A stretch of DNA of 57,175 nt. It comes from JAIVHC01 sp049975505 (lineage in GTDB: Bacteria > Desulfobacterota > Desulfuromonadia > Desulfuromonadales > Desulfuromonadaceae). The number at the start of each line of letters is the position of its first letter. The first letter of the stretch is position 1. A model generated the notes under the pieces. It was not told the DNA's origin. It saw only the letters and a list, made by a program, of their open reading frames with translations, and did no database searches. Position numbers and translations under genes: made by a program. Shown here in pieces: positions 1 to 8,208 of this stretch. The stretch lies in contig JBNGCY010000002.1 of NCBI GenBank assembly GCA_049975505.1, positions 1 to 57,175 of the forward strand. Direction: 5' to 3'.

Positions 1-748
1 CACCAAAATCTTTATCTATATATCCGGCCCCGATGTCTAATTCTGCCGTTCCGAGATCTGCGGTACTCTGAGTGTTCAGGCTCTTGATGTTGAAGCCGGT
101 AGGTTCGCTGGATTCAAATCCGGACGAGTAGCGCTGTGCTGCACTTAGGCGGTGATTCCAGGTGCGGGTTTTGAAGGAAGCATTGGCGCCGGCATGATAG
201 TAGTCGTGTTCACCACCTTCAAGATGCAATTCCATCTCCGTGCTTTCAGGGGCGCGGGTGATAATGTTGATTACTCCCGCCATGGCATTCGCCCCGTATA
301 TGTGTGCTCCCGGGCCTTTGATAACCTCGATCCGTTCAATGTCGTGGAGTTGAACCGGAAGGTTCATGTTGTGATGTCCTGTCTGGGGGTTGCTCATGCT
401 GATTCCATTGAGCAGAACAAGGGTTTGCTCAAAACCACCTCCCCGAATGCTTACATCAGCCTGGGTGCCGCCATTGCGGCGTTGAATATCAATTCCGCTC
501 GTGTATTCGAGCACTTCATACAGATCCGTAGCAGGGGAGTTCTCGATCTGTTCCCGGGTTATCACTTCAGTTGAGCGCCCGATTTTTTCAATAGGCTCTA
601 CGGTACGCGTAGCCGTGACCATGAAAGTACCCAGATCATTTTCCGCAGCAGAGGCGGCATACCCGTTTGCTGCGGATATGATTGTTCCTGCGGCGAGGCA
701 GGTGAGTAAAAGTGGTGTTATGCAGGCGTTTACCAGTGGATGGTGCAT
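1..748 (-). CDS. TonB-dependent outer-membrane receptor, BtuB-like, 3' end outside window
   Basis: This is the N-terminal 249 residues of an outer-membrane active transporter that uses TonB energy to import a scarce ligand such as cobalamin, haem or a siderophore. A signal peptide (about residues 1-33) is followed by a TonB-box-like stretch (TFMVTATR) and then the plug domain, with VSIRGGGFEQTLVLLNG, the RIEVIKGPGAHIYGANAMAG block and VINIIT, which are hallmarks of the BtuB/FepA plug. The first barrel strands follow and the gene runs off the left edge. The ATG at 746-748 has an AAGGA-type ribosome binding site about 9 bases upstream. I see no cobalamin riboswitch in the short leader, so the substrate cannot be assigned. 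The family is certain. Confidence 0.93.
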   Translation of the reverse strand, partial: MHHPLVNACITPLLLTCLAAGTIISAANGYAASAAENDLGTFMVTATRTVEPIEKIGRSTEVITREQIENSPATDLYEVLEYTSGIDIQRRNGGTQADVSIRGGGFEQTLVLLNGISMSNPQTGHHNMNLPVQLHDIERIEVIKGPGAHIYGANAMAGVINIITRAPESTEMELHLEGGEHDYYHAGANASFKTRTWNHRLSAAQRYSSGFESSEPTGFNIKSLNTQSTADLGTAELDIGAGYIDKDFG

Positions 749-792
749 CTTCCATTCCTTTCGTCAACTATTTGCATCTACAGGTTGACGGA

Positions 793-821
793 GGTTTACC
801 AATCTAATTTCCTCATGTCAA
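793..821 (-). promoter_or_regulatory. Candidate sigma-70 promoter for the TonB-dependent receptor
   Basis: On the minus strand TTGACA (816-821) is followed after 17 bases by TAAACC (793-798), 45-70 bases before the receptor start codon. The -35 hexamer is perfect but the -10 is weak. No Fur-like box was recognised. Confidence 0.35.
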
Positions 822-875
822 TAGATATGTTGTAACAGAATGACATTGCTTCTATAATGAGCCGTCAAGTGAACA

Positions 876-1185
876 TTGATGGCGTCGCAAAAACTCACCA
901 ACTGCGGCGTTGCTGTGATGATCTCTCTGCTTCGACGTACGTAAGTACGCCTCATTGTTCGACAATCACGCGCCTTGCATTTGGCGCTTTTTGCTTAGCC
1001 ATCCAATTGGATACTTTGTAACTATTCACCACCGCTACCGGTGAGGGCTTGTGGTACCCATGGAAAGGGCGTCTGTCGCCACGGACGGCGACAGTCGAAC
1101 GGCCATGGACGGCGCAAAGTGTCCCTTGGAATGGGTGCCATAAGGCCGTACTGAACAGTTACGATACTTTATGCGAAAGCATCAA
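876..1185 (+). repeat. Repeat family A, copy 1, interrupted by a family B element
   Basis: An imperfect palindromic element starts TTGATGGCGTCGCAAAAA and ends TGCGAAAGCATCAA, so its ends are inverted repeats. A second inner inverted end lies at 988-1003 (TTTTTGCTTAGCCATC). Related copies lie at 24647-24830 and, inverted, at 30261-30440; a fragment lies at 25191-25233. In this copy the right end is split at GATACTTT by a family B insertion (1018-1162). Removing B and one GATACTTT restores the family A consensus. No protein is likely; the short conserved frame starting ATGGCTAAGCAAAAA is best explained by the conserved end sequence. Confidence 0.85.
1018..1162 (+). mobile_element. Family B MITE, copy 1, with 8-bp target duplication
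   Basis: This 145-bp element begins GTAACTATTCAC and ends GAACAGTTAC, near-perfect inverted ends. It is flanked by the direct repeat GATACTTT (1010-1017 and 1163-1170). The duplicated target belongs to a family A repeat, so this is a true insertion. Long internal arms pair (GGCTTGTGGTACCCATGG... with ...CCCTTGGAATGGGTGCC), and inside them CTGTCGCC pairs with GGCGACAG. There is no room for a transposase. GTAA termini with 8-bp duplications are characteristic of the IS66 family, which is the inferred source of the transposase. Confidence 0.85.
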
Positions 1186-1348
1186 CTTTGGCTTTAGCCC
1201 TGCAGGTACTTGTAAGTATCTGCGTATCCCTTTGCCGAGGGAATAAACGGGCATTTCAAGGGGGTGTATCTCTGCGCAATCTTGCCATATAGCCGTTTTG
1301 CGCTATGTTTGTTGCAGGTTCTGAAATGAAGCAGATGCCATACCCAGG

Positions 1349-1368
1349 CAGGAGCACGGAAGCTCCTG
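1349..1368 (+). other. Small hairpin upstream of the GGDEF-EAL gene
   Basis: CAGGAGC pairs with GCTCCTG across a six-base loop, 31 bases before the next start codon. It has no T-run and so is not an obvious terminator. The rest of 1186-1399 shows nothing I can identify. Confidence 0.35.
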
Positions 1369-1399
1369 TAGATTACCATGCGGGATGTTATAGAATATT

Positions 1400-3145
1400 A
1401 TGGATGATTTCTCTTTCACGCTACCGCTGACTTCGGGGTTGCCTCAAGGCCTCGATAAAGCTCAGATGCTCTCTTTGATAGACAGCATTGCAGAACCGCT
1501 GCTCGTAACTGATGGCAAAGAGCGGATACTGCTCCTCAACGATGCGGCAAAACGTCTGCTAGGGGCGCAGCTCAATATAACCCCCGCCGGAGTTCTGCTC
1601 CCATTTCTTGATTGCAGTTGCACCACGACAGAGCTTCCCGCGTATCTGGATATTGTTATGAATACCGGTGAATCTCTGTGTTTTTCCCGCGAGGTCACTA
1701 CCGCCACCCATCGCAGTGAAGTGTATGAATTTGTGTATACTCCATTACTGACCAGCGACGGAAAAGTGGAAGGGGTGATTGAGCGCGCCCGCGATATAAC
1801 CAAAAAAACCCTGATGGAGAACCGTCTGGACGAACAGGAGGAGAGGGTGCAGCAGCTCCTGCACTACGACAATCTCACCAACCTTCCGAGTCGATCCCTG
1901 TTTTCCCAGCGCCTCAATGCCGCCATTGATATTGCAACCCACTCCGCCGGTGAGCTGGCGGTTATCTGCCTTGATCTGGATAATTTTAAAAAAGTCAACG
2001 ATTCTCTGGGGCACGACGTCGGGGATATGGTTCTGCGCCAGGTGTCAGAGCGCTTGAGCAACTGCGTCGGTGTCCGTGACACTATCGCGCGCCTGAGCGG
2101 GGACGACTTTTTTATCCTCCTCGACAATCTTCTCGATGCCGAACATGCACAGGTGATAACCCAGAATATTCTGTGGGCTTTACGCAAGTGTTTTACGGTT
2201 GCAGGGTACCAGTTGTACCTCAGCGCCAGCGCGGGTATAAGCCTGTTTCCAGGGGATGCTACCGATGCGCGCGGCCTCATGCGCTGTGCGGATGTTGCCA
2301 TGAACAAAAGTAAGCGGCGCGGTGGCAACAGTTTCCATTTCTTTACCTCTGAACTGGATCGCAATATTCATGAATATCTTGTGCTCGAGGCTGATCTGCA
2401 GGTAGCTCTGGCGCAGCGCCAGCTCGCGGTGCAGTATCAGCCTCAGTACAATCTGTACTCGGGCAAAATAGTGGGGGTTGAAGCCCTGATGCGCTGGTAT
2501 CATCCCGAGCGCGGATTTATCTCGCCGGGAGAGTTTATCCCCATAGCGGAGCAGAGCGATCTGATTCTGGATATTGGTGCCTGGGTGCTGGAGGAGGCCT
2601 GTTGGCAGAATATGGCCTGGCAATCCGCCGGAATCGACCCATTCAGCGTAGCGGTAAATGTGTCGCCCCGCCAATTCCGGCATGCCGACATGCTGATCCA
2701 GGTGCAGGATATCCTCGCGCGTACCGGAATGGATCCATGTCTGCTTGAACTGGAAATCACCGAAGGTACGATTATGGACGATGTCCAGAGTGCGATCCAG
2801 ACCATGCATGCCCTGCGCGATATGGGGATCAAACTTGCGGTGGACGATTTCGGCACCGGATATTCATCCCTGAATTACCTGCGCAGCTTCAACATCACCA
2901 AGCTCAAAATTGATCGCTGTTTTGTCGAGACCATCGAACAGGAAGATGCTTCGGCCCAGATTGCTCATTCCATAGTGAATCTGGCTAAAAACCTGAAGCT
3001 CGGAGTTATCGCGGAAGGGGTGGAAACCAGAGGGCAGCTTGACTTTCTGCGCCGAGTGGGCTGCGATGAGGCACAGGGTTATCTGTTGAGCCGCCCGGTT
3101 TACGCCCACGAAATTCCCGCAAGTCGTTCATTCAGCGGTATCTGA
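1400..3145 (+). CDS. PAS-GGDEF-EAL protein, probable cyclic-di-GMP phosphodiesterase
   Basis: This 581-residue signalling protein probably degrades cyclic di-GMP. The order is a PAS-like sensor (about 20-135), a short coiled linker, a GGDEF domain (about 155-310) and an EAL domain (about 325-575). The GGDEF signature is degenerate (LSGDDFF near residue 233), so cyclase activity is doubtful. The EAL domain looks intact: VEALMRW near 361, ELEITEG, DDFGTGYSSL near 482 and EGVET near 539. There is no membrane segment, so it should be cytosolic. It is followed by a diguanylate cyclase gene in the same direction, which suggests paired synthesis and breakdown. Its ribosome binding site is weak. Confidence 0.93.
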   Translation: MDDFSFTLPLTSGLPQGLDKAQMLSLIDSIAEPLLVTDGKERILLLNDAAKRLLGAQLNITPAGVLLPFLDCSCTTTELPAYLDIVMNTGESLCFSREVTTATHRSEVYEFVYTPLLTSDGKVEGVIERARDITKKTLMENRLDEQEERVQQLLHYDNLTNLPSRSLFSQRLNAAIDIATHSAGELAVICLDLDNFKKVNDSLGHDVGDMVLRQVSERLSNCVGVRDTIARLSGDDFFILLDNLLDAEHAQVITQNILWALRKCFTVAGYQLYLSASAGISLFPGDATDARGLMRCADVAMNKSKRRGGNSFHFFTSELDRNIHEYLVLEADLQVALAQRQLAVQYQPQYNLYSGKIVGVEALMRWYHPERGFISPGEFIPIAEQSDLILDIGAWVLEEACWQNMAWQSAGIDPFSVAVNVSPRQFRHADMLIQVQDILARTGMDPCLLELEITEGTIMDDVQSAIQTMHALRDMGIKLAVDDFGTGYSSLNYLRSFNITKLKIDRCFVETIEQEDASAQIAHSIVNLAKNLKLGVIAEGVETRGQLDFLRRVGCDEAQGYLLSRPVYAHEIPASRSFSGI

Positions 3146-3307
3146 GTATAACCACCGGGCAGTATTCGGAACCTTGGAGCAGGATCAGGGGTAAAAAAGT
3201 CTGCAGGCATGCTGAGTTTAGGTTAATATGCTCGCAGGGTTTTCGATTGTACCCTGTACGGACGGGATAATTTATATTTGCGCCGACAGATTCCTCCGGA
3301 GGGATGA

Positions 3308-4360
3308 ATGGTTTACAACAAGGATGACAAGCAGTTGTTGGAAATGCTGCACCGGCGCAACGAGGAACTCGAGACTCTGGTTCAGATCGGCAAAACCCTT
3401 ACCTCAACCCTTGAAATTGAAGAACTCACCAATATTATTATCGAAAAAGCCAATCTGCTGTTTAAATCCCGCGCCTGGTCACTGCTTCTCTATGATGAAA
3501 ACAGCAACGATCTTGTTTTTGATGTTGTGGTCTCGGAAGTGGCGGCACAACTCAAGGGCCAGCATCTGGCCATGGGGCAGGGGATTGTGGGCTGGGTGGC
3601 GCAGCATCGGCGGCCCGCACTTATAGAGAATGCCGCTACAGATCCGCGTTATTCCGACTGCGTTGAAGCCCAGACCGGATTTGAAGCCGGTTCCGTGGTG
3701 TGTGTCCCGGTGGAGATTCAGGGGGTATTGCTGGGAGTGATGCAACTGGTCAATGGTCCGGACGATCCGGTGTTTGACGAAAATGATCTGATGCTTCTTG
3801 CGACAATTTCTGACTATGTGGCTATCGGCATATCCAATGCGCGTAATTTCAGCCGGGTGCGGGAATTGGTGATTACCGACGATCTGACCGGGTTATTCAA
3901 TGCGCGTTACTTTGACGAAATTCTCGATGTGGAGATAAACCGCGCCCGCCGTTTTGATACCCCGGTCGCGCTGGTGTTTATCGATCTGGATCATTTCAAA
4001 CTTGTAAATGACCGCCATGGGCACCTGATTGGCAGCAGGGTTCTGGCGGAGATCGGTCAGCTGATAAAGAGGCGTCTGCGTTCGGTTGACTGCGGGGCGC
4101 GCTATGGCGGGGATGAGTTTGTGATTATACTGCCCCAGACTGATAAAAAAGGGGCATATAAACTGGTGGCTAATCTGCGCGAACGCATCTGTAATCATGT
4201 CCTGATATGTGAAGATGGCACACCCATACAGGTGACAGCGAGTTTCGGAATCGCTTCCATGCCTGAAGATGTGGATAATAAACTCGATCTCATCCGCCTG
4301 GCGGACAATATGATGTACAAGGTCAAGCAGACCACACGCAACGGGATAATGATGGCGTAA
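3308..4360 (+). CDS. GAF-GGDEF diguanylate cyclase
   Basis: This 350-residue protein should make cyclic di-GMP from two GTP. A short coiled coil (1-22) leads into a GAF domain (about 22-168) and a GGDEF domain (about 185-350). The active-site motif YGGDEF is intact near residues 266-271. An RxxD product-inhibition site (RSVD) lies five residues before it, so feedback inhibition is likely. There is no membrane segment, and the GAF ligand is unknown. The ATG at 3308 has a GGAGG site six bases upstream; an overlapping ATG at 3304 is out of frame and closes quickly. A strong terminator follows, separating this pair from the next genes. Confidence 0.95.
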   Translation: MVYNKDDKQLLEMLHRRNEELETLVQIGKTLTSTLEIEELTNIIIEKANLLFKSRAWSLLLYDENSNDLVFDVVVSEVAAQLKGQHLAMGQGIVGWVAQHRRPALIENAATDPRYSDCVEAQTGFEAGSVVCVPVEIQGVLLGVMQLVNGPDDPVFDENDLMLLATISDYVAIGISNARNFSRVRELVITDDLTGLFNARYFDEILDVEINRARRFDTPVALVFIDLDHFKLVNDRHGHLIGSRVLAEIGQLIKRRLRSVDCGARYGGDEFVIILPQTDKKGAYKLVANLRERICNHVLICEDGTPIQVTASFGIASMPEDVDNKLDLIRLADNMMYKVKQTTRNGIMMA

Positions 4361-4392
4361 GCGCTCAGAAATTTATACATATCCCCTTTTTA

Positions 4393-4416
4393 AGACCCGT
4401 ATCGGGTCTGTTTTTG
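4393..4416 (+). terminator. Rho-independent terminator after the diguanylate cyclase gene
   Basis: AGACCCG (4393-4399) and CGGGTCT (4403-4409) form a perfect seven-base stem with a TAT loop, followed by GTTTTTG. It lies 33 bases past the stop codon. The next gene starts only 18 bases further on, so that gene must rely on read-through or on a promoter within this short gap. Confidence 0.92.
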
Positions 4417-4433
4417 TATATAAGGTAAATACT

Positions 4434-4733
4434 ATGCCGCACGATAAAGACACCGAACTGTACCGCCGCACCCTCGCAACCTGGGGAGAACAGGCGCAGC
4501 ACGATCAGGCGGTTGAAGAATGCGCCGAACTGGCTACGGCATTGCTCCACTACCGCAGAGGGAAGGCCGGTGCCGACCGGGTAATTGATGAGATGGCGGA
4601 TGTGATTCTGATGCTGGGGCAGCTGCGTTGGATGTTCGGGAGCGAAAAGGTGGATCGCGCGGTGACACGCAAACGCGCTAAGCTTGAAGCTCTGCTGCGT
4701 CAGGTCAACTCCGGCGGAGGAGGAGAAGGATGA
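4434..4733 (+). CDS. MazG-like all-alpha NTP pyrophosphohydrolase family protein
   Basis: This 99-residue protein has the paired acidic signature of the MazG/dUTPase all-alpha fold: E29-x-x-E32 in VEECAEL and E53-x-x-D56 in DEMAD, 20 residues apart. Family members hydrolyse nucleoside triphosphates to monophosphates using magnesium, but single-domain versions of this size vary in substrate and none can be assigned here. The tail is glycine-rich. The ATG has AAGG eight bases upstream. The gene overlaps sfsA by four bases (ATGA), so translation of the two is probably coupled. Confidence 0.82.
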   Translation: MPHDKDTELYRRTLATWGEQAQHDQAVEECAELATALLHYRRGKAGADRVIDEMADVILMLGQLRWMFGSEKVDRAVTRKRAKLEALLRQVNSGGGGEG

Positions 4734-5419
4734 AACTTCCGCCCATGCAAGAGGGGATTCTGCAGCGGCGCTACAAGCGTTTTCTCGCCGATATCCAGCT
4801 GGATGACGGCACAGTCATCACCGTGCATACCCCGAATACGGGGAGCATGAAGCAATGTGCCGAGCCCGGATTGCGCGTGATGTTCTCGCACAGCAGCAAT
4901 GCCCGGCGCAAATACCCCTGCACCCTGGAGCTGATTGAGGTTTCAGATGCCTGGGTGGATATCAATACCCAGCGTACCAATCGGGTGGTGGCTGAAGCTC
5001 TGGAACAGGGGATGATTGCCGACCTTAAGGAATACCAGATATCCCCGGAACAGAAACTGGGCGAAAGCCGCCTCGACTTTCGCCTTGATGGCGGACAGGT
5101 GCCGGTCTGGATAGAGGTGAAGAATGTCACCTATATGGGAACGCCCGCATGTGCGTGTTTTCCCGATGCGGTCACAATCAGGGGTGAGCGCCATCTGCAT
5201 GCATTGCAACAGGCGTGTGAACATCAGGAACGTGGAATCATCCTCTTTCTGGTGCAGCGTGCCGAGGCCGAGCTGTTCGCCCCTGCGGCGGATATTGATC
5301 CTGATTACGCCCATACCCTGCGGAAAGTGCTGCGTTCCGGGGTTGAACCACTGGCGTACCAGACCGAAACCACTCCTGAGCAGACCCGCATAGTGCGGCG
5401 TATCCCCGTGATTGTGTGA
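4730..5419 (+). CDS. sfsA: SfsA family DNA/RNA nuclease-like protein
   Basis: A full-length (229-residue) member of the sugar fermentation stimulation protein A family. It has the N-terminal OB-like part with VHTPNTGSM, then a restriction-nuclease-like core with SRLDFRL and WIEVKNVTY, and the conserved FPDAVTIRGERHL segment. In E. coli SfsA was linked to maltose metabolism and binds DNA; the D and E-x-K pattern suggests a metal-dependent nuclease, but its substrate is not established. It overlaps the MazG-like gene by four bases and the TmcAL-like gene by four bases, so the three form one transcription unit. Confidence 0.95.
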   Translation: MKLPPMQEGILQRRYKRFLADIQLDDGTVITVHTPNTGSMKQCAEPGLRVMFSHSSNARRKYPCTLELIEVSDAWVDINTQRTNRVVAEALEQGMIADLKEYQISPEQKLGESRLDFRLDGGQVPVWIEVKNVTYMGTPACACFPDAVTIRGERHLHALQQACEHQERGIILFLVQRAEAELFAPAADIDPDYAHTLRKVLRSGVEPLAYQTETTPEQTRIVRRIPVIV

Positions 5420-6717
5420 ACCCAATGCGCGCAGTGGGGCTGATAACCGAGTACAACCCGTTTCACAACGGACATGCGTACCATGTCCGGGAGGCGCGCC
5501 ACTGCAGCGGAGCCGAGGTGGTGGTTGCCGCCATGGGAGGCCATTTTCTCCAGCGTGGTGAACCTGCTCTGGTGGATAAATGGCGCCGTGCGCGCATGGC
5601 TCTGAGCAGCGGGGTGGATGTGGTGGTGGAACTTCCTTTCCCATGGGCATGCAACAGTGCGCCTCACTTTGCTGCCGGTGCACTAGAGGTGTTGCATGCG
5701 TTTTACCCGCATCTCGACAGTTTCTGTTTCGGCAGCGAGAGCGGCGATCTGAGCAGACTCCGGAAAATCGCAGCGTCCATTTCATCTCTGGAGCAGGATG
5801 AAGATGGGTTCTCCATGCACTTTCGCGATCGGGACAACTATCCGGCCGCGCGCCAGAAACATCTGGTGCGGCGCGGTGCGGATCGATCCACTCCAGAAGA
5901 ATGCGCTACCCAAGAGCTCAACGCCCCCAACAATATTCTCGCTATCGCCTATCTGCGCGCTCTCGCTGCGGCTGAGCATATAAACCTTGAACCCCGGAGC
6001 ATAAAGCGGATCGGGGCGGGATTTCATGAGCGCGAGGCGGGAAAGGATAATATCGCGAGTGCCACAGGAGTGCGCCACATGCTGGCTCAGGGGCAGGAGG
6101 TACACCCTTATGTTCCTGAAGTCAGTGCGCAAACCCTTGCGGAAGCACAAGAGAGAAAACTGATACGTTGCCCTCAGCGCTGGTTCACCATGAGTGCGGG
6201 GTCATGTCTGCGCCAATCCTCAGCAGAAGAGGATATTTATCAGTATCAGCCCGGTCTGCAACAGCGTGTCCTCCATGCCGCCCTGGAGGCAAAGAACCAT
6301 GCTGAACTGGTTTCACACATGAAGGCGCGCCATCTGACTCGAACACGGGTGCAGCGCCTGTTGTGTTACACAACCCTCGGAGTGACGCGGGCGGAGATGG
6401 AAAGTCAACTGCAGCATGAGGGGATACCGTTTCTTATTCTTCTGGGCGCCAGTGCAAAGGGGGAGGAGTTTTTGCGCCAGTGCCGCAAGGATATGCAGGT
6501 GCCCCTGGTGCGAAACTTCTCCCGTATTGATGCCATTCTCAAACGCCATTATCGCGGATCTCCGCAGGCGCTGGCCCGGGCGCGGAATCTGCTCGATCTC
6601 CACAATCGCACCACGCGCATGTATACTCTGCTCCTGCCCGGATGGGAGGGTAAGTCGCGCCATATGGATTATGTCTGCAATCCCCTGCGCCCCGGCGATT
6701 CAGGTGCAACCTCATAA
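5416..6717 (+). CDS. tmcAL: Nucleotidyltransferase family protein, TmcAL-like (tRNA-Met cytidine acetate ligase)
   Basis: This 433-residue protein opens with GLITEYNPFHNGHAYH, the HxGH nucleotidyltransferase signature of the TmcAL (YlbM, DUF795) family. In Bacillus, TmcAL activates acetate with ATP and acetylates the wobble cytidine of elongator tRNA-Met; enterobacteria use the unrelated TmcA. Downstream motifs (AMGGHFLQRGEPA, ELPFPWACNSA, NNILAIAYL, IKRIGAGFHE) fit the family. The GTG at 5416 overlaps the sfsA stop codon (GTGTGA), with an alternative ATG at 5425. It converges with the TPM gene 28 bases downstream, and no clear terminator lies between them. Confidence 0.87.
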   Translation: MNPMRAVGLITEYNPFHNGHAYHVREARHCSGAEVVVAAMGGHFLQRGEPALVDKWRRARMALSSGVDVVVELPFPWACNSAPHFAAGALEVLHAFYPHLDSFCFGSESGDLSRLRKIAASISSLEQDEDGFSMHFRDRDNYPAARQKHLVRRGADRSTPEECATQELNAPNNILAIAYLRALAAAEHINLEPRSIKRIGAGFHEREAGKDNIASATGVRHMLAQGQEVHPYVPEVSAQTLAEAQERKLIRCPQRWFTMSAGSCLRQSSAEEDIYQYQPGLQQRVLHAALEAKNHAELVSHMKARHLTRTRVQRLLCYTTLGVTRAEMESQLQHEGIPFLILLGASAKGEEFLRQCRKDMQVPLVRNFSRIDAILKRHYRGSPQALARARNLLDLHNRTTRMYTLLLPGWEGKSRHMDYVCNPLRPGDSGATS

Positions 6718-6745
6718 GCTCCGGAAAATGTTCCTTTCAGATGCT

Positions 6746-7417
6746 TCAGTCCGATTCCTGCGGGATGATAAGGTTCGGCAACTCGTTGGTGTCCGCCGCT
6801 GCACTCTCCCGAGTATGTGGGAAGTGGGTGACCAGCAAAACCTCACAGCGGGCAATGGCGCTGCAGATTGCAGCACAGGCGTTCCCCTGCTTCAGCCCTG
6901 CGGCGATTTCATCCGCGACCTTCTGCCATTCTTCCACATCTACACGCGCATTTATCCCTTCATCGGCGAGAATTTCCACCCGGTGTTCCAGCAGTGAGAT
7001 AAGGATGAGAATACCGCTATGCTCCCTGGTTTTGTAGATCCCGTGGCGGGTGAATAATTCCAGAGCACGGCTTTCCATGGCGCTGTCGATTTCAGCGCGG
7101 CTCAGGAGCATGCGTTTAAGGGGCGGAATCTGCTCCAGAATGATCCAGAAGGTCACAAAGCAGATGGTGGCCCCCACGGGCAGTTGCCAGAACAGCTGGG
7201 CATTTTCCGAGGCGGGGATTATCCACAGGCAGAAAGCGGCAAGAGCCATAGTCAGCATGAAGGAACTGCGTGCCACGCTGCGGCTGTAGTCTGAAGCACT
7301 GTCGATAATAACCGGGACAATCTCACCGTGACTCTGCTGCTCCACATGTGCAACGGCGGCGCAGATCTGTGCCTGCTCTTTTGGGGTGAAAAAATTCTGC
7401 GCGGAAACGGGAATCAT
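6746..7417 (-). CDS. TPM-domain membrane protein
   Basis: A 223-residue protein with a TPM fold, the domain named after TLP18.3, Psb32 and MOLO-1. It begins NFFTPKEQAQICAAV, has HGEIVPVI and then two membrane segments (about 55-75 and 80-100), followed by a cytosolic part with HSGILILISLLEHRVEILAD. The ATG at 7417 has AGGAG seven bases upstream; a longer frame reads back through the glycine-rich end of the neighbouring gene and is spurious. It is the last of three co-oriented genes (lemA, TPM, TPM). The molecular role is not known; related proteins are thought to act in envelope quality control. Confidence 0.85.
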   Translation of the reverse strand: MIPVSAQNFFTPKEQAQICAAVAHVEQQSHGEIVPVIIDSASDYSRSVARSSFMLTMALAAFCLWIIPASENAQLFWQLPVGATICFVTFWIILEQIPPLKRMLLSRAEIDSAMESRALELFTRHGIYKTREHSGILILISLLEHRVEILADEGINARVDVEEWQKVADEIAAGLKQGNACAAICSAIARCEVLLVTHFPHTRESAAADTNELPNLIIPQESD

Positions 7418-7464
7418 ATTTACTCCTGATTTTTGATGCTGTTTGAACCGGATTATACCAACCG

Positions 7465-8208
7465 CTACCAGCTGCCTGAAGCGCCACCGCCGCCAAAACC
7501 GCCACCACCGCCGCTGAAACCGCCACCTCCACGTCCGCCGCCGAACATGCCGGGGAAGAAGATGAAGCCGGAGCGCCGGCGTCTGGAGCCGAACGGAAGA
7601 AGTCCCGGCGCTAAAAACAGCAGCATGATCAGCCATCCGAAAGGATTGCGTTTTTCTTCCCCGCCTGCCGTGCCCGAACCGGTGTATTCCCCGCGCACAC
7701 TTGCGGCCATGGCGGCCACCCCGGCGACAATCCCCTCTTCAAATTGCCCCTGTTTAAAGCGTGGCGTGATCTCCAGGTCGATTATGCGCCCCGCGAGTAG
7801 ATCGGTAAGGCGTCCTTCCAGACCTTTGCCCACCTCAATGCGTATTTTACGTTCATCGCGGGCAATCAGGAGCAGAGCGCCGTTATCGCGTCCGCGTTGC
7901 CCGAGGGCGGTATTGGATGCAAGCTCAATGCTGTACTCATTAAGTGCGCGCCCCTGAAGTGAGGGGATGGTCACCACCGCGATCTGGGTGGAATCACTCT
8001 GTTCGAATCGGCGCAGAAAATCGGTGAGTTTTTGCTCGGTGGCCGGGCTCAGCATATCCGCCTGGTCGGTAACATAGGCGCTGATCCGCTTCGGCAGTGT
8101 TTCGGAAGCGGTAACAGGCGCTGAGACGAAAAGGGCGAAAATACCTGCCGCAAACAGGAGGATAAGCCCCGGACGCAAAAATCCAGGTAGAGTAGTTGCA
8201 CGGCTCAA
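7465..8208 (-). CDS. TPM-domain secreted/membrane protein with glycine-rich tail (YgcG type)
   Basis: This 247-residue protein has a signal peptide or anchor (about 12-34), a TPM domain (about 38-165, with YVTDQADMLS, TQIAVVTI, NGALLLIA, IRIEVGKGLEG), a membrane segment (WLIMLLFLAPGLLP) and a C-terminus of almost pure glycine with phenylalanine and serine, ending ASGSW. This arrangement is typical of YgcG proteins, found beside LemA in many bacteria. It overlaps lemA by four bases. TPM domains often bind divalent metals and some show phosphatase activity, but no function is proven for this branch. The GC-rich tail casts long spurious frames on the opposite strand. Confidence 0.9.
   Translation of the reverse strand: MSRATTLPGFLRPGLILLFAAGIFALFVSAPVTASETLPKRISAYVTDQADMLSPATEQKLTDFLRRFEQSDSTQIAVVTIPSLQGRALNEYSIELASNTALGQRGRDNGALLLIARDERKIRIEVGKGLEGRLTDLLAGRIIDLEITPRFKQGQFEEGIVAGVAAMAASVRGEYTGSGTAGGEEKRNPFGWLIMLLFLAPGLLPFGSRRRRSGFIFFPGMFGGGRGGGGFSGGGGGFGGGGASGSW

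Noticed and set aside
749..876. Cobalamin riboswitch before the TonB-dependent receptor
   Set aside because: The leader is too short and lacks a recognisable B12 box.
1049..1246. Open frame across family B copy 1
   Set aside because: It lies within the MITE and has no similarity to the equivalent frames in copies 2 and 3.
7433..7957. Long proline-rich frame opposite the TPM gene
   Set aside because: It is the antisense image of the glycine-rich tail and TPM domain encoded on the minus strand.
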